From positions 62,001 through 126,000 of the forward strand of contig NZ_BOMH01000051.1 in assembly GCF_016862095.1 (NCBI RefSeq): 64,000 nt of DNA, given 5' to 3'. The translations under genes and the position numbers were made by a program. Source of the DNA: Actinoplanes cyaneus (GTDB taxonomy: Bacteria > Actinomycetota > Actinomycetes > Mycobacteriales > Micromonosporaceae). Positions 29,804 to 38,493 of the stretch are shown piece after piece. Below the pieces are notes generated by a model. It saw only the letters and a list, made by a program, of their open reading frames with translations, did no database searches and was not told where the DNA came from. How positions within the stretch are numbered: position 1 is the first letter of the stretch; each line of letters begins with the position of its first letter.

Positions 29804-30609
29804 CCAAGCACCTGAAGACGGGCATCGGCATCATCCTGACGGCGATCATGCTGTTCCCGGTCTACTGGATGATCAACGTGTCCTTCACCCGGGACACCGA
29901 CATGCGCGCCGATCCACCGCACCTGTTCCCGTTCAACGGCACCCTCGAGGGCTATCGGGCCGTGCTGGACCAGCAGTTGCCGTACCTCGGAACCAGTCTT
30001 CTGATCGGTCTGGGCACCGTGGTGCTGACTCTGCTGCTCTCCGCGCCGGCCGGATTCGCCCTGGCCAAGTTGCGCCCGCGCGGCACCGGGGCGTTGAACT
30101 TCGTGCTGCTGATCGCGCAGATGATCCCCGGGATCATCATGGCGATGGGGTTCTACGCCATCTACCTGCGCGCCGGCGTGCTCAACACGGTGCCCGGGCT
30201 GATCCTGGCCGACTCGACCATCGCCGTGCCGTTCGGGGTGCTGATCTTCACGGCGTTCATGGCCGGGATCCCGGACGAGCTGATGAACGCGGCGATGATC
30301 GACGGCGCATCCCGGTGGAGAACGTTCCGCTCGGTGATCCTGCCGGTGTCACGCAACGCGATCGTCACTGTCAGCCTGTTCGCCTTCCTGTGGGCCTGGT
30401 CGGACTTCGTCTTCGCCACCACGCTCGACGGCGGCGGCGAGTACCAGCCCATCACGCTCGGCATCTACCACTACATCGGCAACAACAACCAGCAGTGGAA
30501 CGCCATCATGGCCACCGCCGTGATCGCGTCCATCCCGGCGACGCTGCTGCTCATCGTCGCCCAGCGTTACGTCGCCGCCGGAGTGACCGCCGGCGCCGTC
30601 AAGGATTGA
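29800..30609 (+). CDS. ABC sugar transporter permease (MalG-like)
   Basis: A 269-residue permease, partner of the preceding gene, with a GTGA overlap. It has six helices and the EAA loop NAAMIDGASRWRTFRSVILPV. The N-terminus (KTGIGIILTAIMLFPVYWMI) is typical of the MalG/CUT1 subgroup. It ends 13 bases before the GH127 gene. Confidence 0.9.
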   Translation: MTKHLKTGIGIILTAIMLFPVYWMINVSFTRDTDMRADPPHLFPFNGTLEGYRAVLDQQLPYLGTSLLIGLGTVVLTLLLSAPAGFALAKLRPRGTGALNFVLLIAQMIPGIIMAMGFYAIYLRAGVLNTVPGLILADSTIAVPFGVLIFTAFMAGIPDELMNAAMIDGASRWRTFRSVILPVSRNAIVTVSLFAFLWAWSDFVFATTLDGGGEYQPITLGIYHYIGNNNQQWNAIMATAVIASIPATLLLIVAQRYVAAGVTAGAVKD

Positions 30610-30622
30610 GGAAAACCCCGTC

Positions 30623-32497
30623 ATGGACACTTCGTACGGCCCGGTCGTGCCCACCTCCCGTGCCGTCTCCGCGCTGCGGCCGCTGCCGCGCGACGCGGTG
30701 ACGCTGCGGCCGGACAGCCTCTTCGGCGGCTGGCAGGCCCGCAACGCCGCCGCGACCCTGCCGCACTGCGTCGCGCAGCTCGACTCCTACGGCAACCTGA
30801 CCAACCTGCGGCGGGTGACCGGGGACAGCGGTGCGGAGTTCCGCGGGTTCTGGTTCGCCGACTCCGATGTGTACAAGACGCTGGAAGCGGCGCTGTGGCT
30901 GGGCGACAAGTCCGGATTTGTCGCCGATATCGCAGGCCTGCTGGAGAAAGCGCAGGACGCCGATGGCTACCTCGACTCGTACTACCAGGTCGACAACCGG
31001 GACAAACAGTGGAGTGAGCTGCACTTCAGCCATGAGATGTACTGCGCCGGGCATCTGTTCCAGGCGGCGGTCGCGGCAGCGCGCAGTGACAACCCGGCCG
31101 GACCACAAGTAGTCGGCATCGCTCGGAGATTCGCGGACCTGCTGGTGCGAAGGTTCGGCGACTCGGCGCAGGTCGACGGCCACCCGGAGGTCGAGACCGC
31201 GCTGGTCGAGCTCTACCGCGTGACCGGTCACCGGCCGTACCTCGATCTCGCCGCCCGATTCGTCGAGAACCGCGGCCACGGCATCCTCGGGGAGGGCCGG
31301 TTCGGGCCGCGGTACTTCCAGGATCACGAGCCGGTCCGCTCCTCGCCGGAGGTGACAGGTCACGTCGTCCGGCAGGTGTATCTGCTGGCCGGCGCGGTGG
31401 ACGTGGCAGTGGAGACGGGCGACGCCGAGCTGCTGGCGGCCGCCGAACGGCTGTGGGACTCCGCGCTCGCGAGCCGCACCTACCTCACCGGCGGGCAGGG
31501 CTCACGCCACCGCGACGAGGCGTTCGGCGATCCCTACGAGCTGCCGCCGGACCGCGCGTACGCGGAATCCTGTGCCGCGATCGGCAGCTTCCAGTGGGCC
31601 TGGCGGCTGCTGCTCGCGACCGGCAAGCCCGCGTACGCCGACGAGATGGAACGGCTGATCTACAACGGCATCGCCGGGAGCACCGGGCTCGACGGCGTCA
31701 CCTTCTTCTACTCCAACCCGCTGCAGCTGCGCACCGGGCACGACGGCTCGCACGAGGACGCCCCCTCGCAGCGCCTGCCCTGGTACACGTGCGCCTGCTG
31801 CCCGCCGAACCTGGCCCGGCTGATGGCGTCGCTGGACAACTACACCGCCACCGGCGACCCCGGTGGGCTGCAGCTGCACCTCTACACCGCCGGCACGTTC
31901 CGGGTCGGCGAGCATGCGGTCGACGTGCACACCCGGTACCCGTGGGACGAGACGATCACCGTCACGATCACCGAGGCCGGGCCCGGGCCGTGGACGCTGT
32001 CGCTGCGGATCCCGGCGTGGTGCGAGGACGCCCGGCTGACCGTGAACGGGGAGCCGGTCGAGGCCGGGACCGGATATGCCCGGCTCACCCGCACCTGGCT
32101 GGCCGGCGACCGGGTCGAGCTGACCCTCGTCATGCCGGCCCGCCTGATGTCCGCACATCCACGGGTCGACGCGGTGCGCGGGTCCGCCGCCGCCGTCCGC
32201 GGCCCGATCGTCTACTGCCTGGAGCACGCCGACGCCCCCGCCGGCGTGCCGTTCGAGGACCTGGAGCTGGACGCGACCGTCCCGCCGCAGGTCAGCCGTG
32301 ATCCGGACGCCCTGGCCCCGGTGCTGCTGCGCCTCGGGCTCCGCGCCCGGCCTGCCGACACCCCGCATCTCTACCGGCCCCTCCCGGCCCCGGCCCGCGC
32401 CACCGCACCGGTGGCCGTGACCGCCATCCCCTACTACCTATGGGCCAACCGGGAGCCGGGTCCGATGCGGGTGTTCATCCCCCTGTCCGAGAGGTGA
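30623..32497 (+). CDS. GH127 beta-L-arabinofuranosidase
   Basis: A 624-residue cytoplasmic glycoside hydrolase of family 127 (former DUF1680), which removes beta-L-arabinofuranose from arabino-oligosaccharides. The zinc/thiolate site is fully visible: Glu315 and Cys317 in YAESCAAIG, and Cys392-Cys393 in TCACCPPN, where one Cys is the nucleophile in characterised members. The (alpha/alpha)6 barrel region has YCAGHLFQAAVAAAR and YLTGGQGSRHRDEAFG. The C-terminal beta domain begins near residue 420. There is no signal peptide, so it acts on sugars imported by the adjacent ABC system. It is three bases before the secreted hydrolase gene in the same operon. Confidence 0.9.
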   Translation: MDTSYGPVVPTSRAVSALRPLPRDAVTLRPDSLFGGWQARNAAATLPHCVAQLDSYGNLTNLRRVTGDSGAEFRGFWFADSDVYKTLEAALWLGDKSGFVADIAGLLEKAQDADGYLDSYYQVDNRDKQWSELHFSHEMYCAGHLFQAAVAAARSDNPAGPQVVGIARRFADLLVRRFGDSAQVDGHPEVETALVELYRVTGHRPYLDLAARFVENRGHGILGEGRFGPRYFQDHEPVRSSPEVTGHVVRQVYLLAGAVDVAVETGDAELLAAAERLWDSALASRTYLTGGQGSRHRDEAFGDPYELPPDRAYAESCAAIGSFQWAWRLLLATGKPAYADEMERLIYNGIAGSTGLDGVTFFYSNPLQLRTGHDGSHEDAPSQRLPWYTCACCPPNLARLMASLDNYTATGDPGGLQLHLYTAGTFRVGEHAVDVHTRYPWDETITVTITEAGPGPWTLSLRIPAWCEDARLTVNGEPVEAGTGYARLTRTWLAGDRVELTLVMPARLMSAHPRVDAVRGSAAAVRGPIVYCLEHADAPAGVPFEDLELDATVPPQVSRDPDALAPVLLRLGLRARPADTPHLYRPLPAPARATAPVAVTAIPYYLWANREPGPMRVFIPLSER

Positions 32498-32500
32498 CCC

Positions 32501-34174
32501 ATGCGCCGCTCCGTAGTACCCGTCCTGTTGCTCGTCGCCGCCGGGCTGGCCGTCCCCAGCCCGGCGCAGGCCGCTGGCAACACCCTCACCGTCGACGTCG
32601 GCACCGTCGTTCGCCCGGTCACCCACGTGGCGTCCGGTGGGCTCTACGCCGTCGACACCGGAACCACGGTGCCCCAGGAACTGCATCTCAACCATCTGAC
32701 CCAGCCGCCGTACGGCGTCCAGCAGCTCGGCAACGGCGCGACCGTTCCGTGCTGCGACGGGCTGAAGGTGGCCGGCAAGGTCACCAGCGCCGGCGCCCAG
32801 CAGTTCTGGCGGCTGCCCGACATCTACAAGGACTTCCCGTACAGGTGGGTCAGCTGGGCCGACTGGGAGTCCAAGGTCCGCACCATGGTGAACGCGCGCC
32901 TGGCCGCCACCTCGGTCACGAACATCGACGGCTACGAGCTGTGGAACGAGCCCGACTGGACCTGGAACACCAGCGCGGCCGGTGCCTTCAACAGCGGCTG
33001 GACCCGTACCCACCAGCTCATCCGCTCCCTCGACACGGTCACCCCGGTCGTCGGGCCGAGCTACTCCTACTACAACCACGACTTTATGGTCGCGTTCCTG
33101 ACCAACGCCAAGAACACCGGCACGCTGCCGGACGTGACGGTCTGGCACGAGCTGAACGTGCACAGCTACAACGACGTGGCGGCGCACGTGGCCGACTACC
33201 GCGCGGTCGAGTCCTCGCTCGGCATCTCCCCGCGTCCGATCTCGATCAACGAGTACGCGTCGCCGGACCAGGTCGACATCCCGAGCGTGGCGGCGCACTA
33301 CATGGCGGTCTTCGAACGCACCGGGATCCGGGACGCCGAGCGCGCGTACTGGTACGAGGCGGGAACGATCAACGGCCTGCTCCACAACAACGCGCCGACC
33401 GCCACCTACTGGGCCTACAAGTGGTACGGCGACATGGCCGGCAACATCGTCCGGACGGTTCCGCAGTCGTGGCTCGACGGGGTGGCCGCGTACGACAGCA
33501 CCCGCAAGATCGTCAACGTGGTGTTCGGCGGGGAGAGCGGGACGAACACCGTCAAGGTCAACGGTCTGGCCGCGCTCGGCTCGCAGGTGAGCGTGACCCT
33601 GTCGAGGACGGGCACGACCGGCCGGGCCACGAACTCCTCCGCCACCACCGTGTCCACGACCGTCCACCCGGTGTCGAACGGCAGCATCACCGTTCCGGTG
33701 TCCGGCATGGACGCGCTCGCGGCGTACCAGTTGCTGATCACCCCGATCTCCGGCGTCCCCGGCTGGCAGCAGCGTTACGAGGCGGAGAACGCCACGGCCG
33801 TCAACGCCGGCCGCTTCTCCTCGTCGTCCGCGTCCAACGGCGGCTACGTCGGCCGGATCGACGGGTCGGCGAACATGCGTAACCAGTCCTTCGTGGACTT
33901 CGTCGTCAACGTGCCGGCCGCCCGCGCCTACACGATGACGATCGGCTACGCCAATGGCACGGGCGCGACCGCGACCCAGGGGCTGGCCTACAACGGCGGC
34001 GCCTTCCAGACGATCTCCTACCCGCCGACCACGGCGTGGGGCGTCTTCGGGCCGACGGTCAGCACGACGGTGACGCTCAAGGCCGGTTACAACGTGATCC
34101 GCCTGGCCAAGGGCTCGCCGAACTTCGCGGGCGGCACCGGTTACGCCGAGCTCGACTACATCAACCTCGCCTGA
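32501..34174 (+). CDS. Secreted clan GH-A glycoside hydrolase with C-terminal CBM
   Basis: A 557-residue exported enzyme. The signal peptide is residues 1-24 (SVVPVLLLVAAGLAVPSPAQA). A TIM-barrel catalytic domain follows, with acid/base Glu150 in YELWNEPDW and candidate nucleophile Glu251 in SINEYAS, the clan-A arrangement seen in GH39-like enzymes. A beta domain follows to ~420. The last ~135 residues, starting RYEAENATAV, look like a CBM35/CBM6 jelly roll (YEAENA; ELDYINLA). It is predicted to attack an arabinose-bearing polymer outside the cell and feed the ABC importer. The exact GH family is uncertain. Confidence 0.75.
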   Translation: MRRSVVPVLLLVAAGLAVPSPAQAAGNTLTVDVGTVVRPVTHVASGGLYAVDTGTTVPQELHLNHLTQPPYGVQQLGNGATVPCCDGLKVAGKVTSAGAQQFWRLPDIYKDFPYRWVSWADWESKVRTMVNARLAATSVTNIDGYELWNEPDWTWNTSAAGAFNSGWTRTHQLIRSLDTVTPVVGPSYSYYNHDFMVAFLTNAKNTGTLPDVTVWHELNVHSYNDVAAHVADYRAVESSLGISPRPISINEYASPDQVDIPSVAAHYMAVFERTGIRDAERAYWYEAGTINGLLHNNAPTATYWAYKWYGDMAGNIVRTVPQSWLDGVAAYDSTRKIVNVVFGGESGTNTVKVNGLAALGSQVSVTLSRTGTTGRATNSSATTVSTTVHPVSNGSITVPVSGMDALAAYQLLITPISGVPGWQQRYEAENATAVNAGRFSSSSASNGGYVGRIDGSANMRNQSFVDFVVNVPAARAYTMTIGYANGTGATATQGLAYNGGAFQTISYPPTTAWGVFGPTVSTTVTLKAGYNVIRLAKGSPNFAGGTGYAELDYINLA

Positions 34175-34188
34175 CGAACCGCTTCTCC

Positions 34189-34217
34189 GCTGCCGGATCC
34201 GTCCCGGGCCCGGCAGC
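34189..34217 (+). terminator. Hairpin after the sugar operon
   Basis: GCTGCCGG (34189-34196) pairs with CCGGCAGC (34210-34217) around 13 bases, 15 bases after the glycoside hydrolase stop. GC-rich, without T-run. Confidence 0.55.
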
Positions 34218-34243
34218 ATCATCTCCCGGTACGTCGTGAAAGC

Positions 34244-34270
34244 CCCGCCGGCATCCCCTTCGCCGGCGGG
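34244..34270. terminator. Bidirectional terminator hairpin
   Basis: CCCGCCGGC (34244-34252) pairs with GCCGGCGGG (34262-34270), loop nine bases. It lies between the convergent operon end and the APH-like gene stop at 34286 and could serve both. Confidence 0.6.
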
Positions 34271-34285
34271 CGGGGTCGCGGCTGT

Positions 34286-35059
34286 TCACGGCGCCCAGAA
34301 CGAGTCCGGCAGCGCCTCGACGTTCGTCGCGGACCGCTCGAGATGGGCCGCGACCGGCAGCAACGCGATCGCGGCCGGATCACCGGCGTCGGCCATCTGC
34401 CGCATCACCCCGGCCTGCCGTCGCGCCCGGCGGACGATCACCGCGCCGAATTCCCGGCGATCACCCTCATAGCCGTACGCGTCGAGCAGCAGATGCAGCC
34501 GTCGCGACCGGTCCCCGGGCCGGTCGAACCCGAGGTGCCGGGCCGCGTCCGGCGTGTAGAGCGGCACCCACGACAGCGCGGTGAACGCCAGATCGACCTC
34601 ACGCGGCGACGGCCCCGAGGTGTCCCAGTCGAAGAACCCGGCCAGCCGGTCCCCGTCCATCACGGCGTTGTACGGCGCCGCGTCCTGATGCCCGACGACC
34701 ATCCCGGGTCCCATCCGGCCGCCGGCGAACCATCGCTCGTCCGCCGGCGGACGGAACCCGGCCGTCACGTCGTGCAGGCGCCGCAGCCACTGCCCGGCCT
34801 GGACCAGCGTCTCGTCGGCGAACGCCCACCCGGGCCACGGCATCCGCCCGCCGATCACCTCACCGGGCAGGTACGACAGCATCTCGCGCCCCTGCTCGTC
34901 GAACCCGAGCGCCCGCGGCGCGCCGTCGAACCCGGCGCTCTCCAGATGTCGCAGCAGCGCGTGCACCGTGGGCGTCCACGGCGAGGCCCGTTTGTGCACG
35001 ACCTCCCCGACCCGCACCGCGCCGACAGTGTTACCACCCGGGAGCGCTTCTTCACTCAT
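34286..35059 (-). CDS. APH-family phosphotransferase
   Basis: A 257-residue member of the aminoglycoside phosphotransferase/choline-kinase-like fold. The catalytic loop is GHQDAAPYNAV (H-x-D-x4-N) and the metal-binding Asp is in FFDWDT. The N-lobe is short, beginning GAVRVGEVVHKRASPWTP. Family members phosphorylate hydroxyls of antibiotics, sugars or metabolites, and nothing here fixes the substrate. Resistance should not be assumed. The ATG at 35059 is the natural start. Neighbours (HicBA, sugar operon) give no functional link. Confidence 0.8.
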   Translation of the reverse strand: MSEEALPGGNTVGAVRVGEVVHKRASPWTPTVHALLRHLESAGFDGAPRALGFDEQGREMLSYLPGEVIGGRMPWPGWAFADETLVQAGQWLRRLHDVTAGFRPPADERWFAGGRMGPGMVVGHQDAAPYNAVMDGDRLAGFFDWDTSGPSPREVDLAFTALSWVPLYTPDAARHLGFDRPGDRSRRLHLLLDAYGYEGDRREFGAVIVRRARRQAGVMRQMADAGDPAAIALLPVAAHLERSATNVEALPDSFWAP

Positions 35060-35100
35060 CGTTGCCTCATACGCGCCCCCGCCCGCGCAGCGACACCGAA

Positions 35101-35334
35101 TTACCTAGCAGCGGGTTGCGGAGCGAGCTCGTCGATCGACAGCCCGACGTCGTTGAGGATTCCCCGCAGCGTCCCCTTGGCCACGTCCCGCCCGCCGTGA
35201 ACCGGAACCGTGGTGCCGCGTCCATCCGGGTGGCGCATGATGTGGTGGCTGCCGCTGATCCGGGCGACCTTGAAGCCGTGCCGTTCCAGGGCACGAACGA
35301 TGCGAGTGCCTGGAAGCGACGGGAGGGGCGGCAT
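35101..35334 (-). CDS. hicA: HicA-family mRNA interferase toxin
   Basis: A 77-residue HicA/YcfA-like protein with a double-stranded-RNA-binding-like fold. The order is LPGTRIVRALERHGFKVARI, then GSHHIMRHPDGR, which contains the catalytic His, and VPVHGGRDVAKGTLRGILND. HicA toxins cleave mRNA until bound by HicB. The ATG overlaps the stop of the upstream hicB by one base (TGATG), so the antitoxin is translated first. The antitoxin-toxin order and complete motifs suggest an intact module. Confidence 0.85.
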   Translation of the reverse strand: MPPLPSLPGTRIVRALERHGFKVARISGSHHIMRHPDGRGTTVPVHGGRDVAKGTLRGILNDVGLSIDELAPQPAAR

Positions 35335-35546
35335 CAGGCGGCCACGGTGACAGAAAGCTCCCGCGGGACGCCGAACTCCTCGATGAGCCCCAGCAGCGCC
35401 GCACGGAGGTCTTCCAGCGCGGCCTCCTCGGTGTCGCCCTCGCCGTGTGCGCCGACCCCGGGGCGCAGCTGGGCGTGAGCGCACCACACGCCGTCCTCGT
35501 CCTGCTCGACCACGACCGGGACAGTAACGGTACGAATCTCTGCCAC
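35334..35546 (-). CDS. hicB: HicB-family antitoxin (short form)
   Basis: A 70-residue protein with the HicB partial RNase-H fold: VTVPVVVEQDEDGVWCAHAQ, LRPGVGAHGEGDTEEAALED. It lacks the C-terminal DNA-binding domain found in longer HicB proteins, so autoregulation may need another factor. The GTG start at 35546 is inferred from homology, as no strong RBS is visible. It is coupled to hicA. Confidence 0.8.
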   Translation of the reverse strand: MAEIRTVTVPVVVEQDEDGVWCAHAQLRPGVGAHGEGDTEEAALEDLRAALLGLIEEFGVPRELSVTVAA

Positions 35547-35591
35547 GCCGTAACGATATCCCCGCAAGCGGATGCCCGGGCTCGGGATTTC

Positions 35592-35727
35592 ACCGTGCCC
35601 AGCCACGGAGATCGCCCTGGAGGGCTTCGCGTTCTGGGCCGGCCACGGCCCTGCGAAGCCCGCAAGGGTCCCCGCGGGAGCGACGATCCGGACCACAGCG
35701 GAGAGAGGCAAGGAAGATGTTGATCTA
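35592..35727 (+). repeat. Dispersed element A, copy 2
   Basis: Matches element A over ~135 bp (CCACGGAGATCGCCCT, TTCGCGTTCTGGGCCGG, CCCCGCGGGAGCGACG, GATCCGGACCA) but is truncated at the 3' end. Its last bases encode the TAG stop of the convergently read HAD gene (35725-35727). No family-B hairpin accompanies this copy. Confidence 0.8.
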
Positions 35728-36378
35728 AAGGTTCTCGATCGCGGGGAGGATCTCCGGGAACGTGCCGACCGCCGCGGTGACGTAGCGCTGATCGAAATCG
35801 GCCAGGCGGCGCACGCCACTCTGCAGGCAGGCGATGAAGGGGATGCCGGCGCCTCCGGCAGCGAGGGCGTCGCCGGGCGAGTCGCCGACGTAGACGCATT
35901 CGCCGGGGCGCAGGCCGGTCTCGGCGAGGAGCTCGTCGAAGGCGCGCGGGTCCGGTTTGCGGAAACGCGTGTTGCCCTGGTGGTAGGCGCCGGTGACGCG
36001 GCCGGCCAGGACATGGTCGGGTTCGAGCAGGTGGCGGACCTCGGGCTCGGTGCGGGAGGTCAGCAGCAGCACGGTGCGGCCGTCGAGGACCAGCCGGTCC
36101 AGCGTCTCCAGGTTCTCCGGCGGGATGATGTCGAGCCGGCCGTCGGCGAGGTAGCGCTGGTGCCACTGGGGGAAGACGGCGGCGAAACGGTCCAGGTCGA
36201 CGCCGGGGGAGCGGCGCGGCATGGCGTCGAGCAGGGTCTCGCCCCAGGTGGCCAGGTGCACCTCGCGGGACATCGGCGGGCGGCCGAGCGCGGCGAGCAC
36301 GTCGTTCTCCAGCTCGAACGAGGCCGCCTCGGTCAGGCACAGGGTGTCGTCGACGTCGACGATCACGGCACGGATCAC
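35725..36378 (-). CDS. HAD-superfamily phosphatase
   Basis: A 217-residue HAD hydrolase with all four motifs: I, VIVDVDDTLCL (nucleophile Asp); II, LLLTSRT; III, the Lys in RKPDPRAF; and IV, YVGDSPGDALAAG. A helical cap lies between motifs I and II. This is the beta-phosphoglucomutase/phosphoglycolate phosphatase-like subgroup, but the substrate is unknown. The GTG at 36378 places motif I directly after the start, and the frame extends upstream without family similarity. It is divergent from the second LacI regulator. Confidence 0.8.
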   Translation of the reverse strand: MIRAVIVDVDDTLCLTEAASFELENDVLAALGRPPMSREVHLATWGETLLDAMPRRSPGVDLDRFAAVFPQWHQRYLADGRLDIIPPENLETLDRLVLDGRTVLLLTSRTEPEVRHLLEPDHVLAGRVTGAYHQGNTRFRKPDPRAFDELLAETGLRPGECVYVGDSPGDALAAGGAGIPFIACLQSGVRRLADFDQRYVTAAVGTFPEILPAIENL

Positions 36379-36458
36379 GGGTACCAACCTAGAGACCGTG
36401 GAAAGCGTCGTCGTACTGCCGGGCCACCCGAGGCCGAGCCGCGTAGTACGTTCCTCTG

Positions 36459-37436
36459 ATGTCCCGCCCCAGACCCGCCACCATCCGTGATGTCGCGGCG
36501 CTGGCCGGGGTCTCCGTCGGGACCGCCTCCAAAGCGCTGAACGGCCGTGGCTCGCTGCGCCCGGAAACCGTGGCACGGGTGCGGCAAGCCGCCGGCCGGC
36601 TCGACTTCCGGCCGAACCAGGCGGCCCGTGACCTGCACGCCGACCGGACGTACACGGTCGGCATGATCACCACGGACACCATCGGCCGGTTCAGCATCCC
36701 ACTGCTCATCGGCGCGGAGGACATCCTCGGCGCGGGCCAGGTGTCGGTGCTGCTCTGCGACGCGCGCGACGATCCGATCCGCGAGCGGCACCACCTGCAG
36801 GTCCTGCTCAGCCGGCGGGTCGACGGGATCATCGTGACCGGCCGGCGGGCCGGGACGCGCGCGCCGATCGGCACGGATCTGCCGGTGCCGGTGGTCTACG
36901 CGTTCATCGGCTCCACCGACCCGGCGGACTGCTCCGTCGTGCCGGACGAGACCGGCGGCATCCGGCTCGCCGCCGGCCACCTGCGCAGCGCCGGCCGCAA
37001 TCGCCTGGTGCACGTGACCGGCCCGGAACATCACCATTCCGCGCAGATCCGGGCCGCGGCGCTGACCGGCCTGGTCGCCGACCCGCTCTTCGGTGAGTGG
37101 AGCGAGGCATGGGGCCGGCGCGCCGCGGGGCTGCTGCTCGCCCGGGACCTGGACTTCGACGGGGTGATCTGCGGCAACGACCAGATCGCGCGAGGCTTGG
37201 CGGAAGCGCTGCGGGAAGCCGGCCGCGACGTGCCGGGCGACGTGGCGGTGACCGGTTTCGACAACTGGGACGTCATCGCCGAGGCCAGCCGTCCCCCGCT
37301 GACCAGCGTCGACATGGACCTCGACGGGCTCGGGCGGACGGCGGCGGGGCTGCTGCTGGAGGCGATCGACGGCGCCCCGAGGCCCGGCCGGCATCCACAT
37401 CCGGCCCGCCTGGTCATCCGGGACTCCACCGTCTGA
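36459..37436 (+). CDS. LacI-family regulator, paralog of 26525-27520
   Basis: A 325-residue LacI/GalR regulator with HTH ATIRDVAALAGVSVGTASKA, hinge LRPETVARVRQAAGRLDF and a sensor domain. It is strikingly close to the regulator at 26525: TYTVGMITTDTIGRFSIPLL, LCDARDDPIRE and VTGPEHHHSAQ are shared nearly word for word. The recognition helix is almost identical, so both may bind the same operators. No transporter is adjacent. The neighbour is a divergent HAD phosphatase. GGAAAGCG at 36400-36407 in the spacer weakly resembles the operator half-site seen at 27605-27618. Confidence 0.85.
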   Translation: MSRPRPATIRDVAALAGVSVGTASKALNGRGSLRPETVARVRQAAGRLDFRPNQAARDLHADRTYTVGMITTDTIGRFSIPLLIGAEDILGAGQVSVLLCDARDDPIRERHHLQVLLSRRVDGIIVTGRRAGTRAPIGTDLPVPVVYAFIGSTDPADCSVVPDETGGIRLAAGHLRSAGRNRLVHVTGPEHHHSAQIRAAALTGLVADPLFGEWSEAWGRRAAGLLLARDLDFDGVICGNDQIARGLAEALREAGRDVPGDVAVTGFDNWDVIAEASRPPLTSVDMDLDGLGRTAAGLLLEAIDGAPRPGRHPHPARLVIRDSTV

Positions 37437-37467
37437 TCGGACCCTGTCTGATGGGACACTGACGGAC

Positions 37468-38115
37468 GTGCTCGATCAGTTGCTGCCGCCCCCGGTGCGC
37501 ACTGCCATGGCGTTCACCGACGATCCGGACGAGGCCTGTTACCCCGGCGAGGAATCGCTGATCGCGACCGCTGCCCCGAACCGCCGCCGCGAGATCCTCA
37601 CCGCCCGTCGCTGCGCCCGCGAAGCCCTGCTCGCCCTCGGCCACGCCCCGGCCGCCATCCTGCGCGGCGCCACCCGTGAACCCCTGTGGCCGACCGGCGT
37701 GGCCGGAAGCATCACCCACTGCGCCGGATTCCGCGCCGCCGCGGTCGCCCGCACCAGCGAGATCACCAGCGTGGGCATCGATGCCGAACCTCACGCGCCG
37801 CTCCCGCCCCGGGTTCTCGGCTCCGTCACCACCCCGGCCGACCTGACCGTTCTTGATCGGCTCGCCGTCTCCCACCCGGAGACCTGCTGGGACCGGCTGC
37901 TGTTCAGCGCCAAGGAGTCGATCTACAAGGCGTGGTTCCCGGTGACGGGCCGCTGGCTCGGCTTCGAGGACGCGTCGCTGACCATCGACCCGGAGGCGGG
38001 CACGTTCACCGGCCACATCCTGATCGACGGGCCACTCACCGAGCTGCGTGGCCGCTTCACCGTCAGCCAGGGCCTGATTCTCACCGCCGTCTGCCTCGAC
38101 CGCCCGGTTCGCTGA
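37468..38115 (+). CDS. Sfp/EntD-type 4'-phosphopantetheinyl transferase
   Basis: A 215-residue enzyme that transfers phosphopantetheine from CoA to carrier domains of NRPS, PKS or siderophore synthetases. The signature VGIDAEPH (Mg-binding Asp) and the paired FSAKESIYKAWFP (Glu and Lys) are present, with an EntD-like N-terminus (GEESLIATAAPNRRREILTARRCAREAL). Length is usual. It lies 600 bp from the convergent catechol genes and could activate the aryl carrier needed for a catecholate siderophore. The stop codon lies in the first unit of the 27-bp tandem repeat. Confidence 0.9.
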   Translation: MLDQLLPPPVRTAMAFTDDPDEACYPGEESLIATAAPNRRREILTARRCAREALLALGHAPAAILRGATREPLWPTGVAGSITHCAGFRAAAVARTSEITSVGIDAEPHAPLPPRVLGSVTTPADLTVLDRLAVSHPETCWDRLLFSAKESIYKAWFPVTGRWLGFEDASLTIDPEAGTFTGHILIDGPLTELRGRFTVSQGLILTAVCLDRPVR

Positions 38116-38239
38116 CCAGGCGCTTCACCCCCGGTTCGCTGACCGGGTGCTTTACCCCCGGTTCGCTGACCGGGCGCTTTAACGCCAGCTGACTGACCAG
38201 TCGCTTTACCTCCGGCTCGCTGACCGGGCGCGAGTCTTC
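38105..38239. repeat. 27-bp tandem repeat at the PPTase stop
   Basis: Five units start at 38105, 38132, 38159, 38186 (degenerate) and 38213 with consensus CGGTTCGCTGACCGGGCGC. The first unit contains the last codons and the TGA of the PPTase gene. It lies in the 614-bp convergent spacer 38116-38729, which holds no recognisable gene. Confidence 0.85.
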
Positions 38240-38292
38240 GGCGCGCTGGCCGCCGCGGGCGCTGGCCGCCCCGATGCGAACTGCGGGACCTC

Positions 38293-38436
38293 GGAAGATC
38301 ACATTCAAGATCTTCATGTCCCATCTTCGCTATGGTCCGGATCGTCGCTCCCGCGGAGACCCTCCCGGGCCTCGCAGGGCCGTGACCGGCCCAGAACGCG
38401 AAGCCCGCGAGGGCGATCTCCGTGGATGGGCACGGT
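38293..38436 (-). repeat. Dispersed element A, copy 3
   Basis: A full-length copy in reverse orientation. It shares CCACGGAGATCGCCCT, TTCGCGTTCTGGGCCGG, GCGGGAGCGACGATCCGG and the terminal GAAGATC/GATCTTC inverted pair (7 bp perfect here). Family-B copy 3 lies 58 bp upstream in the element's own orientation. Confidence 0.85.
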
Positions 38437-38493
38437 TACCCCGGACGCGGCGTCCGCAGGCGGCCCCGGAGGCCGCGCGGCCCACTCTCCTGG

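Noticed and set aside
34286..35059. Aminoglycoside resistance gene
   Set aside because: The APH fold is clear, but the family phosphorylates many substrates and no resistance context or close motif supports an antibiotic.
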